64,000 nt of DNA from Dimorphilus gyrociliatus (taxonomy: Eukaryota > Annelida > Polychaeta > Dinophilidae). Location of the stretch: the NCBI GenBank assembly GCA_904063045.1, contig CAJFCJ010000024.1:248001-312000 (forward strand). The letters are read 5' to 3'. The notes under the pieces are model-generated. The model was not told where the DNA came from. It did no database searches and saw only the letters and a list, made by a program, of their open reading frames with translations. Shown in pieces: positions 39,225 to 50,648 of this stretch. Within the stretch, counting starts at the first letter, position 1; each line of letters starts with the position of its first letter. The position numbers were made by a program, and so were the translations under genes.

Positions 39225-39780
39225 TTTTCCAAATTTTTTCTATTTTGAACGGTCACTGCAGAAAAGTCTGTCTGCTAATGTAGTGGAGAATGAGAATAAC
39301 AAATGTTGTGTGTCTTTATATAGTCTTGCCTGATCAATATTATTTTTTAATATGACTCTGAGTCAGAAAGCTGATACAGTCAACATAGATCCACTATATA
39401 ATCGTTTAATAAAACAGTTATGATCCGACTTGTTTACCTATTCATAGCGTTATCAATCTTTGTAAGCATTGATAAATAAATTTCAAACATATATTTTATC
39501 AAAAGATCTTATAATCAAAACTTACATTGTTCATATAAAAATTAGGAATTTTTTATGATTCAACAATTCCCAATGAGATTAACAACAGTGTATGAAAAGT
39601 CCATTTTTTCGTATATCACACAAAGTAGGCAATTTATTTATAATATAATTATTTATAATTAATTTATATATATTAGTAATATATTCAAGAAAAGAGGCTA
39701 TTATAAATTGTATATGTTTTTTAAACAATAAATATAAAAGTAATTAAAACCGAGGTTATATCTTTTCTATTTATTTTACA

Positions 39781-39838
39781 TGGCAGTCAAAGATTTGAAC
39801 CAAGTCTATACTGTTTAGACTATCATTATCAAATGCCA
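39781..39838 (-). other. tRNA-like hairpin element (possible D-armless tRNA remnant)
   Basis: On the minus strand, ends TGGCA and TGCCA pair, an inner stem GTCTA/TAGAC closes a 7-nt loop, and GGTTCAAATC matches the Pol III B-box/T-loop consensus. The total of 58 nt is too short for a standard tRNA; the D-arm is absent and the T-stem pairs poorly. It lies in the intergenic gap between the two arrestins. It could be a tRNA pseudogene, a mitochondrial insertion, or chance. Confidence 0.25.
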
Positions 39839-40267
39839 GTTAAGTTTATGTTTTGTTGAAAAGACTTTAGAAGCTCTAGCATTTTTCAAAAATATCTTGG
39901 ATAAAGAAGCGTTAGATTCACCCTGTGCGGGATACTGTTCTGAAAATTTTGGATAAATATGCTTTTTTTCATTATGAACACGGTTATAGGTTGATTCGTA
40001 AAATATACAAATTTAGATAATATTATTGCTGATTTGGTTCTTGTTCAAGTTTGTTTTGCGTTTTTAACTAATTGTCACTATAACAAGTCACCAGAAACCA
40101 TATGTCACTCTATATTTTGCAATGAAATACGTGTTAAAGTAACTGAAACATAATTAATCTAGATAAATATGTCTTTGGGATAGTTTTTCTAAATAAAAGA
40201 CAAAGCGAAATTGCTTTCCACTTAAAAGTCTGTTTTTATATTATTTATTAAAGTAGAAATAATAGAA

Positions 40268-40645
40268 TCATTTCTTTCCTTCGACCATTATAATATGATA
40301 ACCGAATTTTGTTTTAACAGGAGGGTCTGTATACACAGGATTATTCAAATTACTTATGGGGAGAGCAAAAGCGGCATCTTGAAAAGGTCCTACCATTCCA
40401 CCTCTTATCATCCATCCCAAATCTCCACCACTTCTTGCTTTATCTTCACTATATGTAGCAGCAACTTCATTAAATTTCATTCCACTTTTAAGCTTTTCCA
40501 TAGCTTCCAACACCTTCGACTGTTTCTCACAGAGAATATGGCGAACTTTAACAGAGTTTCCGCCTTTCTTCTCCTTACCACCGCTGGCTTCACCTCCAGA
40601 TGCACCTTTAGCTCCCTTAGAATCTCCTTTACCTTTCTTAGGCAT
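40268..40645 (-). CDS. PIN4: Peptidyl-prolyl isomerase, parvulin 14 (PIN4)
   Basis: A single-exon gene of 125 residues from MPKKGKGD (40645). A Lys/Gly-rich basic N-terminal tail of 35 residues (DNA- or ribosome-binding in the family) is followed by the rotamase domain: [39 protein letters not shown] and [15 protein letters not shown]. Human PIN4 has essentially this layout at 131 residues. Family role: cis-trans prolyl isomerisation in ribosome biogenesis and chromatin. The frame stays open upstream to a Met at 40741 (32 extra residues, weakly amphipathic); I prefer the downstream start because it matches PIN4. Lack of introns and position between two tandem arrestins may indicate a retrogene or simple intron loss. 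Confidence 0.95.
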   Translation of the reverse strand: MPKKGKGDSKGAKGASGGEASGGKEKKGGNSVKVRHILCEKQSKVLEAMEKLKSGMKFNEVAATYSEDKARSGGDLGWMIRGGMVGPFQDAAFALPISNLNNPVYTDPPVKTKFGYHIIMVEGKK

Positions 40646-40929
40646 AATTTTACCTAATTTTTTCAAACTGATTGCAAATTTCCAAAAAATTACACAATTT
40701 TGAGCGGCTTTAGGCTTGTCGGGTATACCTAAAGTATGCAACTAGTCGTCCTATGTTGTGAAGAAGACTATCATAAATATAATTTTAACATAGAATTTTA
40801 ACTATAAATCATGTATAAATATCATATGGTAAGAAAAGTGTTAAAGATAGAATTATTATCCCAGTGAAATCACAGATTACAATAAGAGAGAAAAATTTAA
40901 AATATAATTTTCCTCAGAGAATAGTTCTA

Positions 40930-42417
40930 TCAATTTTCCTCGTGCAAATAAGCGAATAGTTTTTCTTCACAGCTATTAAAATTGCCAAGAATAATTGGTA
41001 TTTTAAGCTCCACATCCTTCTGAGTAGCTTTTCTTTTTATCAGGACTATAACTTCATACTTTATCTTTATAAGATTATGGCATAAATTGGATAATGGCAA
41101 CAGATGATCATCGATAGAGCTATTTGAAAAGGACATTTTGAGGATCCAATTAAACTTAGGAGATTCTCCAGATGCAATAGAACCAAACACTATAGGATCG
41201 GACTCTAATTTAACAGGACATTCCACGCAAATTGCTGAGGTATCTGTTCGAAATTTTCCACTTAATCGTACCTTAGCGATTACGCCTTGAATAGTTTCTC
41301 CACTTTTATTATCAATTTCAATGTTGATTGGTATACTCTCTCCCGCAACATATCCTCTTTTGGGAATACTTGCTTCAACATCAATAAATCCATCATTTAA
41401 AATTCCAGTTTTTTGATTCTTCTTCTCGGAAACTTTCAACAAATTTTCTTTGTCGGTAGCTACATCGAAATCTTTTGTTAGCCATATTCCCTGATGAGTT
41501 GCTATATTTCCACGACCACAGCAATTCCCTTTATTCAAACTAGCTTTAACAAAATAATGTATAAAGAAAAATGATTCATTTGTATCGGATAGATGAGGAA
41601 TGGATGGCTGTATATTGGTTCCACTCAGTTTAAAAGAAAAAGGCCATTCATAATCACCTGCTGCTAGACACTTGCTTGAATTAATCCCTGGACTCTTTTC
41701 ATTCATATTCGTAAAAGTTTCATCCTTTTTATTCCAAAGTTCTTTTGAAATGTCTAATAAAACATCCTTCCTCGCAATGTCGAAAGACATAGCTTCTAAA
41801 GAAATTGTGTCAGCTATTTCTGCGGATCCATACAACTGAACTTGTAAAGTTTCTAGATCAATATTCTTATTTGTTTTTAGGTAAACTTTTCCAGAAATGA
41901 CTTCTCCTTCCTTATAAATTGGAATAACTCCAAATGGTGCACATCCAGAAGCCGTATTAAGTTGAATATTCTTAAACATGTCATCGTATCCCTCCTCGTC
42001 GCATCCTTTTGGTAATAAACACTCTTTTCGTTTTGAAGTCGATGATTGGAGACGTTCTGACGACGATTTTTTCTTTTCACCAGTCTGTTCACCAGTCTTA
42101 GGTACTCTCTTTTCAAATGTATCAAGGCTGTTCAAGCCAGCATGGATCAGAGCTATTTGCAGTTTCTTCTTTAAATTCTTATGAGGTATCACCTTATAAT
42201 CGTTAAATTCCCATTTTCCATTCAAATCTTTACATAATTTTTTCTCCTAGAAATTAAGATTTATATTCTAAAATTTATTGTCCAAATATTAATATCTTAC
42301 CAATAAATAATCATAAACAACTCTCCTATCACTTAGGTCTAAATCGATAAAGAAATGATCGATTCCTTCAACTTTTGATATTTTCTTATCCGTTGGCAGG
42401 GACACATTATTACCCAT
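40930..42417 (-). CDS. Alpha-arrestin (arrestin domain-containing) protein, copy 2
   Basis: Two exons, 42417-42301 and 42246-40930, give 477 residues. N-terminus MGNNVSLPTDKK (Ser at position 6, a good N-myristoylation context), then DLDLSDRRVVYDYLL and NGKWEFNDYK, aligning position by position with the copy at 37774-39224. A Ser/Lys-rich linker with several KR pairs comes before arrestin-N (FGVIPIYKEGEVISGKVYLK; AGDYEWPFSFKLSG), followed by arrestin-C (TGILNDGFIDVEASIPKRGY; GESIPINIEIDNKSGE; SGESPKFNWILKMSF). Exon 1 of both copies is exactly 117 nt with the same phase, so they arose by tandem duplication. Sequence divergence is substantial, so the event is old or the copies evolve fast. Confidence 0.85.
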
Positions 42418-43765
42418 TTTTTATAACCAGATCTGTAAAACAAATTTGCAGGTCCAATAAGGTAATTTACAGTATATTGATGGAGCTGTATTCAAAAATT
42501 AAAGCGTTTTTCTGAAATTTAATAGCACAATAGAAAAATTATTTTTGATTCGTTAAGTTAATAGAATGTTAACATTCTTTTAAACGATAGTGTGCTCAAA
42601 ATCACCGAAAATTCAATGCAATTAAGAATGCTCTTACAATCAATCATTTAACTATAATAGAAATCAGCGCCATCTAGTATTCATATTATGTTAAAACAGC
42701 CAAGTATAAACTATAAGAAAATCAATATTCAAATCAACCAAGAGAATAGCCATTTGTCTAAATACTAATTAAACTATAAAGAGATGTATTAGCATAATTC
42801 CAGAAATAACATTTCCTTTAGTTTTGGCAAAATATACAACATACAATAACACAATGTTTGTAATCAATACGAAACTTTTCGAGATTTCTATGTGACCCTC
42901 CTCCTCCTTTATTAAAATAGATTTATTCTTAAATTCTATTTACATATATCTGAACAAAAATTTCATTGATTTTTAAAAAAAGACCTCTATATTCGATTAT
43001 TTTTAATTTAAGAAGCCTGAAAACTTATGTGTATGAAATTAATGGCTGCGAATAATTCCAAAAGGCATTTTATTTGGATTGATAGTAATTGATTTTATGT
43101 GATATAATGATTAAAAAAGTATTTGGCATTTTAAAGGTATTTTAAAACAAATTACATTAGACGGTGATAGTAATCAGTTTAGCTAGAGATACATAGTTTT
43201 TCTTCCTGGAAATGGGCTCTTAATCTTTAAGTTTAAGTTGATTTATGTTAAAAAAAAGACCCCTTGAAAACCAAGTTTTCTTTTCTTTTCTAAACATTAT
43301 AACTTGTCTTTGATCTTCAGTTTCGAAATTAAAATTGCTTATATGAAGAATTTAATAAAGCTTTTCAATAGCCAGATTAATCAATAAATTAGTTTAGGTA
43401 ATATTATTCGATCGGTTAGAAATATAAACATAATGTGAATATGTTTTACTGTTGATTTCAATTTGTATTGAAAAATATAAAATGAGGTTTACTTGAAAAA
43501 GAGCTACTCAATGGAAAAAATGATTTATTAAATATAAAAAAATATTAATGTGTTTTCAGTTAGATAAATTAACCCGAGTTTACTGCTTTATCGAATTTGT
43601 TTCATTAGATTGAGTTGGTTTGGTCTGACATATATAATACTTAATTTAGCTATAACGATAAAACCGGTATCCACCGTAGTAGTAAATTTTACCGGTTACC
43701 GGATGTAGTCGGCTTCCATATTCTAGTAAAGGAGCGTTGTTTGTTTAACTTGACATTTTAACGAA
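42418..43765. other. Divergent intergenic region between arrestin copy 2 and PPP4R2
   Basis: No supported ORF. It contains CAGCGCCATCTAGT at 42665-42678, a full match to AGRKGGCRS on the minus strand. Otherwise AT-rich. Confidence 0.5.
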
Positions 43766-45383
43766 ATGGAAAATGAAGAAGAGATTTTATTAGCTTTGGA
43801 TGGTAAGACTTTTAGGTTACTCAATTACCGTGATATTTATGTATGGATTTCTCATAATTTTTAGAATTCAATCAGTATCCAAACGCTCAAATTTCGCCTC
43901 TCCTAGAAGAATATTTGAAATATATCGCCAGGAGTGGTTGTACTATGTACGTATTTTCGATCTTGATATAAATATGAAACATATTTTGAAAGTCTTTACT
44001 AATTCAGATTTTCTTGGAAAAAATTGAAGTGTCTGTTTGTCAGAAAGCTAACTGACGTCATTGTGGACTTTCATAATGAATCGCCCACGGATCATATGCG
44101 TTCGTACCCAAACGTAGAAAATGTGAATTTTGAAGAAATGAAAAGTCGAATATTAGACGCTATAGAACAATTTAACGGGTAAAGCAAAGGATAATTTCTT
44201 TGTAATCACCTCTAATGTCTAATAAATTTGTTAAAAGGATTCCTTTTACCATACAACGTTTATGTGAACTAATAACGTGTCCAAAGAAGCACTATAAAGC
44301 AAGCGATAAATTTTTACGCGGTCTGGAGAAGGTAGGTACCTTGAATCTACGAACTGATCAGAGATTAACCCTGCATTATTTGGCAGAATTTGATGGTAGT
44401 GACAACAATAGATCCTTTGGGAAAGTAAGTATTGCAAAATTTTGATTTTTTTTGTATATTTATTATCTTTGATCGTATTTAGTAAAATCTACAATGAAAT
44501 GAAAATTGAAGAGAATCCCGTGTTTAATGGTGTACGACCTCAGTCCCCTGTGTTCTCTTCTCCTGCTCCTACATCTTTTCTTTCTTGGCATCCAAACTCC
44601 CCAGCAAGTCCTTATACTAGTGCCGCCTACCCTAAATCAACTACATCTTCTACAACTACCACTGAAGAATCTGATCAGTCTTCAAATAGGTCATCGAAAA
44701 ATTTCACTCGAAATCCTATGGATATCGATCGTTTGTCTAATGTCGAAAATATTAGCGATCCTGCTACGGCACATCTTAGCGATGAAGAAGTAAATAAAGA
44801 AAATGCGGCATCTAAGGAGAACAAAAATAATGAAAACTTCGAAACAGCATCAGTTGAATTTAATACTCAAAGTGATACAGACCATACAGAAAAAGAAAGT
44901 GATACTCTTGCCAAAGAAAGTACAGGTGATGAACAGAACAATGATAGTGCGAAGAATACTTCAGTTGATTCTCAGTCAAACCCAGCTACGAAAAATACAG
45001 CTGAAGTGGAAAATTCAACTGAGAAAATGGATAGTGTTGAATCAGAAAATAACTCAGAAAATTTATCGGATTTACAGAACAAATCTGATAATGATACTAA
45101 ATGTGAATCCGACGACGGTAAGTAAAGTAATTTTATTATCATTACAGAACAACTAAGCAATTTTCTTAATTAAAGCCCCTTCAGGTTCATCAAGTTCAGG
45201 TAAATATTAATATTTCATTTAAATATCTTAGCTATTTCTAACGCGAATATTATTCGATTAGAAGGGGACAGTTCAAGTGGATTTGATCCGTCTCTGGAAG
45301 ATGCTAGCCAAATTTCTGAAGAAAATGCAAGTAAAGAGTCTGAAGAGAATGGTCAAATAACCGAACAGAACAAAGAAGCTTAG
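43766..45383 (+). CDS. PPP4R2: Protein phosphatase 4 regulatory subunit 2
   Basis: Seven exons: 43766-43802, 43865-43946, 44008-44178, 44238-44424, about 44514-45117, 45185-45199 (15 nt) and 45262-45383, giving about 405 residues (human 417). Recognised by [37 protein letters not shown] and [16 protein letters not shown], the conserved PPP4R2 core; the rest is Ser/Asn/Glu-rich, acidic and disordered, as in the family. It scaffolds PP4 with PPP4R3 in DNA-repair and centrosome functions. The 44424/44514 junction is the least certain: the obvious acceptor at 44481 would give a stop, so I use a phase-0 acceptor after GAAGAG. The 15-nt exon encodes SSSSS/E-like sequence and is flanked by good splice sites. 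Confidence 0.93.
45185..45199 (+). other. PPP4R2: Microexon (15 nt) of PPP4R2
   Basis: GTTCATCAAGTTCAG, bounded by CCCCTTCAG and GTAAAT. With it the frame runs from the acidic exon (DDG) into [16 protein letters not shown]. Skipping it removes five codons without a frameshift, so it could be alternative. Confidence 0.6.
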
Positions 45384-45565
45384 GCAATTCAGGCAGATGT
45401 AGAATATTAGTTATTGTTTTGTTAATGATTTCCTTCGCGCCATTATCCATAATCTGTTCACTGCCTACTACAATATCAATCACATTGAAATTTTTTCTGA
45501 TCTCAATATGTTAATAGAAGAAGCAACCATCTTTTTTATGAATGACATTCATATCTGTATGAAAA

Positions 45566-46923
45566 TTATGTAAAATTTTGTAAATAAACGAGTCTTGATG
45601 AAGCGCATGACTGCCTACATAATGGACATTCAGGCTGAAATAAATAAATTTTTTAATGCGTAATAATATATTTGCATAATACTTGTATAGTAAATAACTT
45701 ACATTCGTAGCGCACCATTCGTGAATGCAATACCAGCAGAAAAGATGACCGCAAGATGTTGTGGTTGTATGACTAATTGTATTCAAGCAAAGAGGGCATT
45801 TTCTTCCACCTTCTTCGTCTATTTCCTTCTCGATCGTTTTTACACTTTATATTTGTCAAAAATGCGAAATTAAAAGTCTGCTTATAAGTTACAGATCATA
45901 AGTTAATTTACCTTTTTTCTTTCTCTTCTGTTTTGATCTGATTGCTCTTTTCTTTACTTTTTTTATATATCCCTATTAATTTAAAGGCAAGTGCCAAAGC
46001 CAATTGAGATACTGATAACCATCCTAAAATTTTATAACTGGGTCGCGGAGTTTCAAGTAACGGTTTAATTGCCATCTAAAGAATAATAAAAAGTATAAGA
46101 TTACGTATTAAAAAATTATAAAAAGTGTTACTTACATATCTTACACCGCATATCCGCTTAGCAAAATGATAAAAGGCAGCATTGAAGTAGAAAATTGCTA
46201 AATGGCACCTATGCAAAAGTAGGAAGATATTGCGTGAATTTCTAACAAGATCTAATAGTAGTAATCGACCCTCTTCCGTTAAACCCAATTCATTGTTCAA
46301 TTCCAATTGTCTTTCCAAATATAAAAGACTTTTTTCTATCAAATACGGAGCGGAAACGTGCAATACTACCATAAAAATTCTTCTCTGTCAAGGTATAGTA
46401 AATTGATAGTAAAAATACATAGTAATATCGTAAAATGAATAGGACTATTTTATAATATTTATATTTATACACTTTAACTACAAGCTATCTATATTTAAGT
46501 CAACTTACAATTAACGATGGAACCTGCCGCTTTGATGGATCGACTTGGATAATGTTGACATATTCTTCTCCAAGTGTTTGTAAACCTATATTAAGTTGGT
46601 TTCGGTTATTTCGAACAGTTTGCCTTATGTAACAGATTTATATTATGCAAACCATTTAACGTTGTCAGGCCAAAGTATATAAATTCAGCTGCTATGTCCA
46701 ATTCTTTTTGCCATTTAAGTAATATTCTTGGTCCTATAAAATGACATACAGATAATTTTTGTAAACACACATCGTAAATTCCTATTTAAAGAATCGTAGA
46801 CTAAGTACCTAGGAACGATTGAACAACTTTATGAATATTACTCTTAATAAAGCTACTATAATATTCATCTTTTTGTTGAGATCTAATTATTTCGGCTTGA
46901 TGAGCATCTTTCAATCTGGCCAT
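45566..46923 (-). CDS. PEX10: Peroxisome biogenesis factor 10 (RING E3 ligase)
   Basis: Seven exons in phase give 298 residues: 46923-46809, 46733-46653, 46585-46509, 46384-46136, 46075-45912, 45844-45703 and 45634-45566. The N-terminal half is the Pex2/Pex12-type membrane region (GLQTLGEEYVNIIQVD; HRCHLAIFYFNAAFYHFAKR). The C-terminus is a complete C3HC4 RING: CPLCLNTI...TTSCGHLFCWYCIHEWC...PECPLCRQSC, the signature of PEX10, ending VYLQNFT. Family role: with PEX2 and PEX12 it forms the peroxisomal retrotranslocation channel that ubiquitinates the PEX5 receptor. At 298 residues it is slightly shorter than human PEX10 (326). Divergent from the glycosyltransferase with 192 bp between start codons. 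Confidence 0.95.
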
Positions 46924-47115
46924 GACTCTCTTGTCGTCTGTCTGAGCTAATGTGGTTAATGGTTCCGTATCGAATAACCGGTGTTAATATTCAAATAGCA
47001 ACACATTCAATTTTTTTCAGTCCTTCAACAGTTAAAGTAAACTGGTTAAGATTGAAGCTAGCTCACACCTTCCTCATTTTCTATAAAGTGGAGGAATATG
47101 CGATGCTAAATAATT
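46924..47115. promoter_or_regulatory. Probable bidirectional promoter, PEX10 / GLT8D-type
   Basis: 192 bp separates the two ATGs, so both core promoters and 5' UTRs must fit here. No TATA box is obvious on either side. Inference from spacing. Confidence 0.5.
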
Positions 47116-48544
47116 ATGTCCACCACATCAAAAAGTCTTCGAAAATGTAAATAATATAATCAGCAACTAAATTTTTTAAAACTTTCATGTTCTTTCAGAT
47201 ATCCAGGTGGCCTTAATACTTTGGACATGCTTTATACTATATATAATATTTAGCGACACAAGTTATCCAGATGCTAATAACAGTATAACCTTTTCTTAAT
47301 ATTTCTTCAACAGAATTGACTTTTTTTTTTCACTGTGAAAGTAGCTTTGCCTGTCATACACGTTGGTTTAACTTCTGACGAAAACACGATAATAGGAGCA
47401 ATGGCTACAATAAATAGTGTAAGAAAGCATACTAAAAGATCTCAAGTATTCTTCCATCTAGTCACAACGAATCGTTTAAGTAATTATATTCGGTAACCCC
47501 AAATTTTTCTATTTTGTATAATATGTCTCATAGTTAAAATATACTTTTAACATATTATATATTCTTATATTTAGAAACTGGATTTCAAATAGCGAATTGA
47601 GAAATATTAATTATGATATTACCGAATTTGATACAAGTTTACTGCATTCAAAAGTTAAATTACACTCTGGAAGACCTGAATTAGCTAAACCTGTTAGTAG
47701 TATTTAATGAAACAGTATTTCTATTTATATATACTGTATATACATGTATTTACAGATGAATTACGCGAGATTCTACTATCAAATATTATTTCCTCACTTG
47801 AAAACAAGAATTATTCATTTAGATGATGATACAATTGTTCAAAGGGACTTGACAGAATTATCTAGAGTTTTTATACATGATGGGCATATCGCTGCCTTTG
47901 CGGAAGATTGTAATTGGTTACTTCAAAAGAGTTCTACTATGGTAAAACAGATATGACTGATATATTTACATAAATTTTAATAAATTATCTAATATTTCAT
48001 GATAGAATAGATACGAAGATTATTTTAATCTGGAACATGAATTAGTGAAAAGATATGATGTTAATCCTAAAGCATGTTCATTCAATACTGGTGTATATGT
48101 GGCTGACTTGAAAGCATGGAAACAGCATGATATTACCCAGAAATTAGATGAGATCTTAATTGCTAATTATAAGTTTGTAACAGATTTCTTTAAATCTTTA
48201 CTTTTTCAAATATGTCAAACACTTTTAACAGAGATTACGTCTACGGTAATAAATATGGAGGGGGAGGATCTCAACCGCCAATGATGTTGGCATTATATAA
48301 AAAATATTCAAAGTTGCCGGCAGAATGGCATGTTCAACATTTAGGAGATGTTAAAGTTGACTCTTTATACTCATCTGACTTTATTGAAAATAAAGCAAAG
48401 CTGTTACATTGGAATGGTAGATTAAAACCATGGAAATTAACTTCCCCGTATCATCATATTTGGAAACGTTACTATGTAGCAGATCCATCAAAAAGATTCA
48501 CTTTGTCACCTAATACTAATAAAAGCTTCAAAGAGCCAACTTAA
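47116..48544 (+). CDS. Glycosyltransferase 8 domain-containing protein (GLT8D1/2 type)
   Basis: Seven exons, phases all consistent, 349 residues: 47116-47146, 47199-47282, about 47342-47492, 47575-47692, 47756-47941, 48006-48172 and 48232-48544. Type II topology: a short cytosolic MSTTSKSLRKY, then a signal anchor (VALILWTCFILYIIF). The GT-A domain shows HVGLTSDENTIIGAMATINS, RIIHLDDDTIVQRDL (the DxD metal/UDP-sugar site), NTGVYVADLKAWK and LLHWNGRLKPW, which identify GT8 family GLT8D1/2; the length equals human GLT8D2 (349). Golgi glycosyltransferase with undefined acceptor. Junction choices at 47342 (or 47345) and at 48172 (AA|GTTTGT) are set by reading frame. Mono-exonic ORFs alone miss the N-terminus. 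Confidence 0.92.
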
Positions 48545-49315
48545 TAAGTTGTTTTGAAACTTAAGATCTGATATATTATGATATCTTCTTTCATTCTCAA
48601 CGGTTAAATAAGCTTGTTTACAGAATCAATTGATATTTTTTGATAAAGATTTATATTATAAAGATGTTATTAGATAATAAATGATAATTGAGGAGTAGTT
48701 ATCTTTGTTATTTATATTGTATTTATTAAATTGCAAGAATTATGTTACTCTTTTGAAAAAGGATATTAAATAGTAAAATCTTTTAATTCTTTTTTTTATT
48801 TAAATAATTCACTAAGCAAAAATAACAAAAGGAAAATTTTTTGCTTGATTAATAAACGTTATTAATAAGCTCAATATCAAATTTACGCTCTTATTTGGAT
48901 TAAGTACTTAAATGAAATTAAAACCATACAAAATAAGGCTAACTGATCTAATTTAAATAGTTCACTTAAAAGCTTGGAATTAGTATATTGTTCAAAGATT
49001 ATTTCCGTATCATATATCAGTAAAACTTACTTCAATAATAATTACTTTATTTTTGCCGACTAGGCCAAAAAGTTTTTCATATAGGTTTTATAGAATCTTT
49101 ATGATATCAAAGTTGGTCTTTACATAATAATGAATACAAAATTGATTTGAATTTATTTACAAAAGCATGATAAATTGCAACGAGAGAGGGAAATCGAAAT
49201 TTCGTATCGACTGAACAAAAGAACAGAGCAAACATTGGGACAAAAAGCAGATTAAACGGTCTATATGCGAATTTAATGTAGTGTAAGGAAATCTCCTATA
49301 TTGCAGTTGGCCGTT
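48545..49315. other. Intergenic region, 3' of the glycosyltransferase
   Basis: AT-rich with polyadenylation-like AATAAA sequences (for example within 48660-48700). No supported ORF. The 5' UTR/promoter of the next gene presumably falls in 49140-49315. Confidence 0.5.
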
Positions 49316-49921
49316 ATGCCTCAAGTTATTAACAAGAAAGCTTTTAACGAACATATACCAGCTGGAAAAGGATCCACGTATAATCAACTGTTAGAGGCAA
49401 GTTGGAGCGTTAAAAAGCGAGCTTTTAAAATCAACGAAAAAGCGTTAAACAGATTGGATTCAACCAAGAAGAGAATTGAAAGACACGCTAAAGTATTAGA
49501 AAATCAACGAGAAAAGATAATGAATAGAATGAATAACAGTTTGTTGGAATTAAACGCCTATCAAGAAGTTTTAAGAGATGATTATAGGGCTGTAGAAGTA
49601 ACGAAAACTACAAGACGAAGACCTGAATTAGGTAGTGAACGTAATGCCATTGAAACTAGAGTATTCCATTCCGGATTTTCAATTTCCAATTTAAGAAGAG
49701 TTGTGAAAAGAAAAATGACGGAAATGGATCCATTATATCAAAAGAATGAAAAACGGAGACAATTCATGGACGAACTAAAGCGTAAAAATGCTCCGAAGAC
49801 AATTGGAAAAGATCTCATACTGCCTGAATTTATGCAACTCAAAAGAAGATATCCTGTTCTTCCACCAATAGCTGACGTCAATAGTGATATTGAAGATGTA
49901 CATTCAGAGAGTTCTCACTGA
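49316..49921 (+). CDS. Unidentified small basic coiled-coil protein, about 201 residues
   Basis: Intronless ORF; the start MPQVINKK (49316) is preferred over a Met five codons upstream. An N-terminal 20 residues (HIPAGKGSTYNQLL) lead into a basic helical segment (KKRAFKINEKALNRLDSTKK...LENQREKIMNRMNNS), a Thr/Arg-rich KTTRRRPELGSER linker, and a C-terminal stretch with LPEFMQLKRRYPVLPPIADV before an acidic end. I do not recognise the family. The KRRYPVLPP segment and charged helices are compatible with a ciliary or cytoskeletal protein, but this is only a guess. Codon use and length support a real gene. Confidence 0.65.
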   Translation: MPQVINKKAFNEHIPAGKGSTYNQLLEASWSVKKRAFKINEKALNRLDSTKKRIERHAKVLENQREKIMNRMNNSLLELNAYQEVLRDDYRAVEVTKTTRRRPELGSERNAIETRVFHSGFSISNLRRVVKRKMTEMDPLYQKNEKRRQFMDELKRKNAPKTIGKDLILPEFMQLKRRYPVLPPIADVNSDIEDVHSESSH

Positions 49922-50648
49922 ATAATTTATAAAAGTAATATAATATTACTGTATAGCTATTTGAAAGGTAAATTAAACAATTTCTTATACTGTTTTTTTA
50001 GTCTTTTAAAGACATTCTTGAAACGATTTTAAGCGCAAATGAAGCATTTAAAAGTTTTTTCCATTCTCCTGTTACTATTGAACAACTAATGGATTATCAG
50101 TAAATTTAACCATATGCATTTAACTAACTGTAATAAGATAAATATTTGATGGCAAATACAGCGAATAAAAGCAAATTATTCAAGCTAAAGTTAACTAACT
50201 TAAAGAGCATCTTTCTTTATCGCTAATTTAGGCTTAAATAAATAGAAGTATCTATAATCATCTTTTCAAGGACAAAATCAATTTTTAAGCTTTGAATATA
50301 GGTAACCTTGAGAGAGATCTATGCAAATATTACATAGAAAAGAGTAAAATATTAGAAAGACTTTAAAGCTTTATTGAGTAGAGCCATCTTTTGGTTTGAT
50401 TTAATTGATCTGCTTTTGTGATAAAAATGATTTTTTTCGAAGTTATATACTGTTTTGAATAAGTGTTATATATAGATCACAGATAGAAATTAGAGCTATT
50501 ACATTCTCGCAAAAATCGATTGTTTATTTTTAATATTGTGAAACATAATTCGTAGACACGTAAATATATCACAGACTGGGAAATAGTCAGTAATATTATG
50601 AGAAAATTAGCATGCTCTGGAAAGTGTATAGTAAATATGCTGCAATAG
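49922..50648. other. Convergent 3' intergenic region
   Basis: Between the small basic gene and the GMPPB stop. AT-rich with no supported ORF; likely two 3' UTRs. Confidence 0.5.

Noticed and set aside
44803-45156. 117-codon plus-strand ORF inside PPP4R2
   Set aside because: Alternative-frame shadow of the acidic PPP4R2 exon; the true frame is supported by the family core and splice phases.
49157-49387. Minus-strand ORF overlapping the start of the small basic gene
   Set aside because: Runs antisense to the coding start of the plus-strand gene, with no domain and a transmembrane-like composition that comes from antisense reading.
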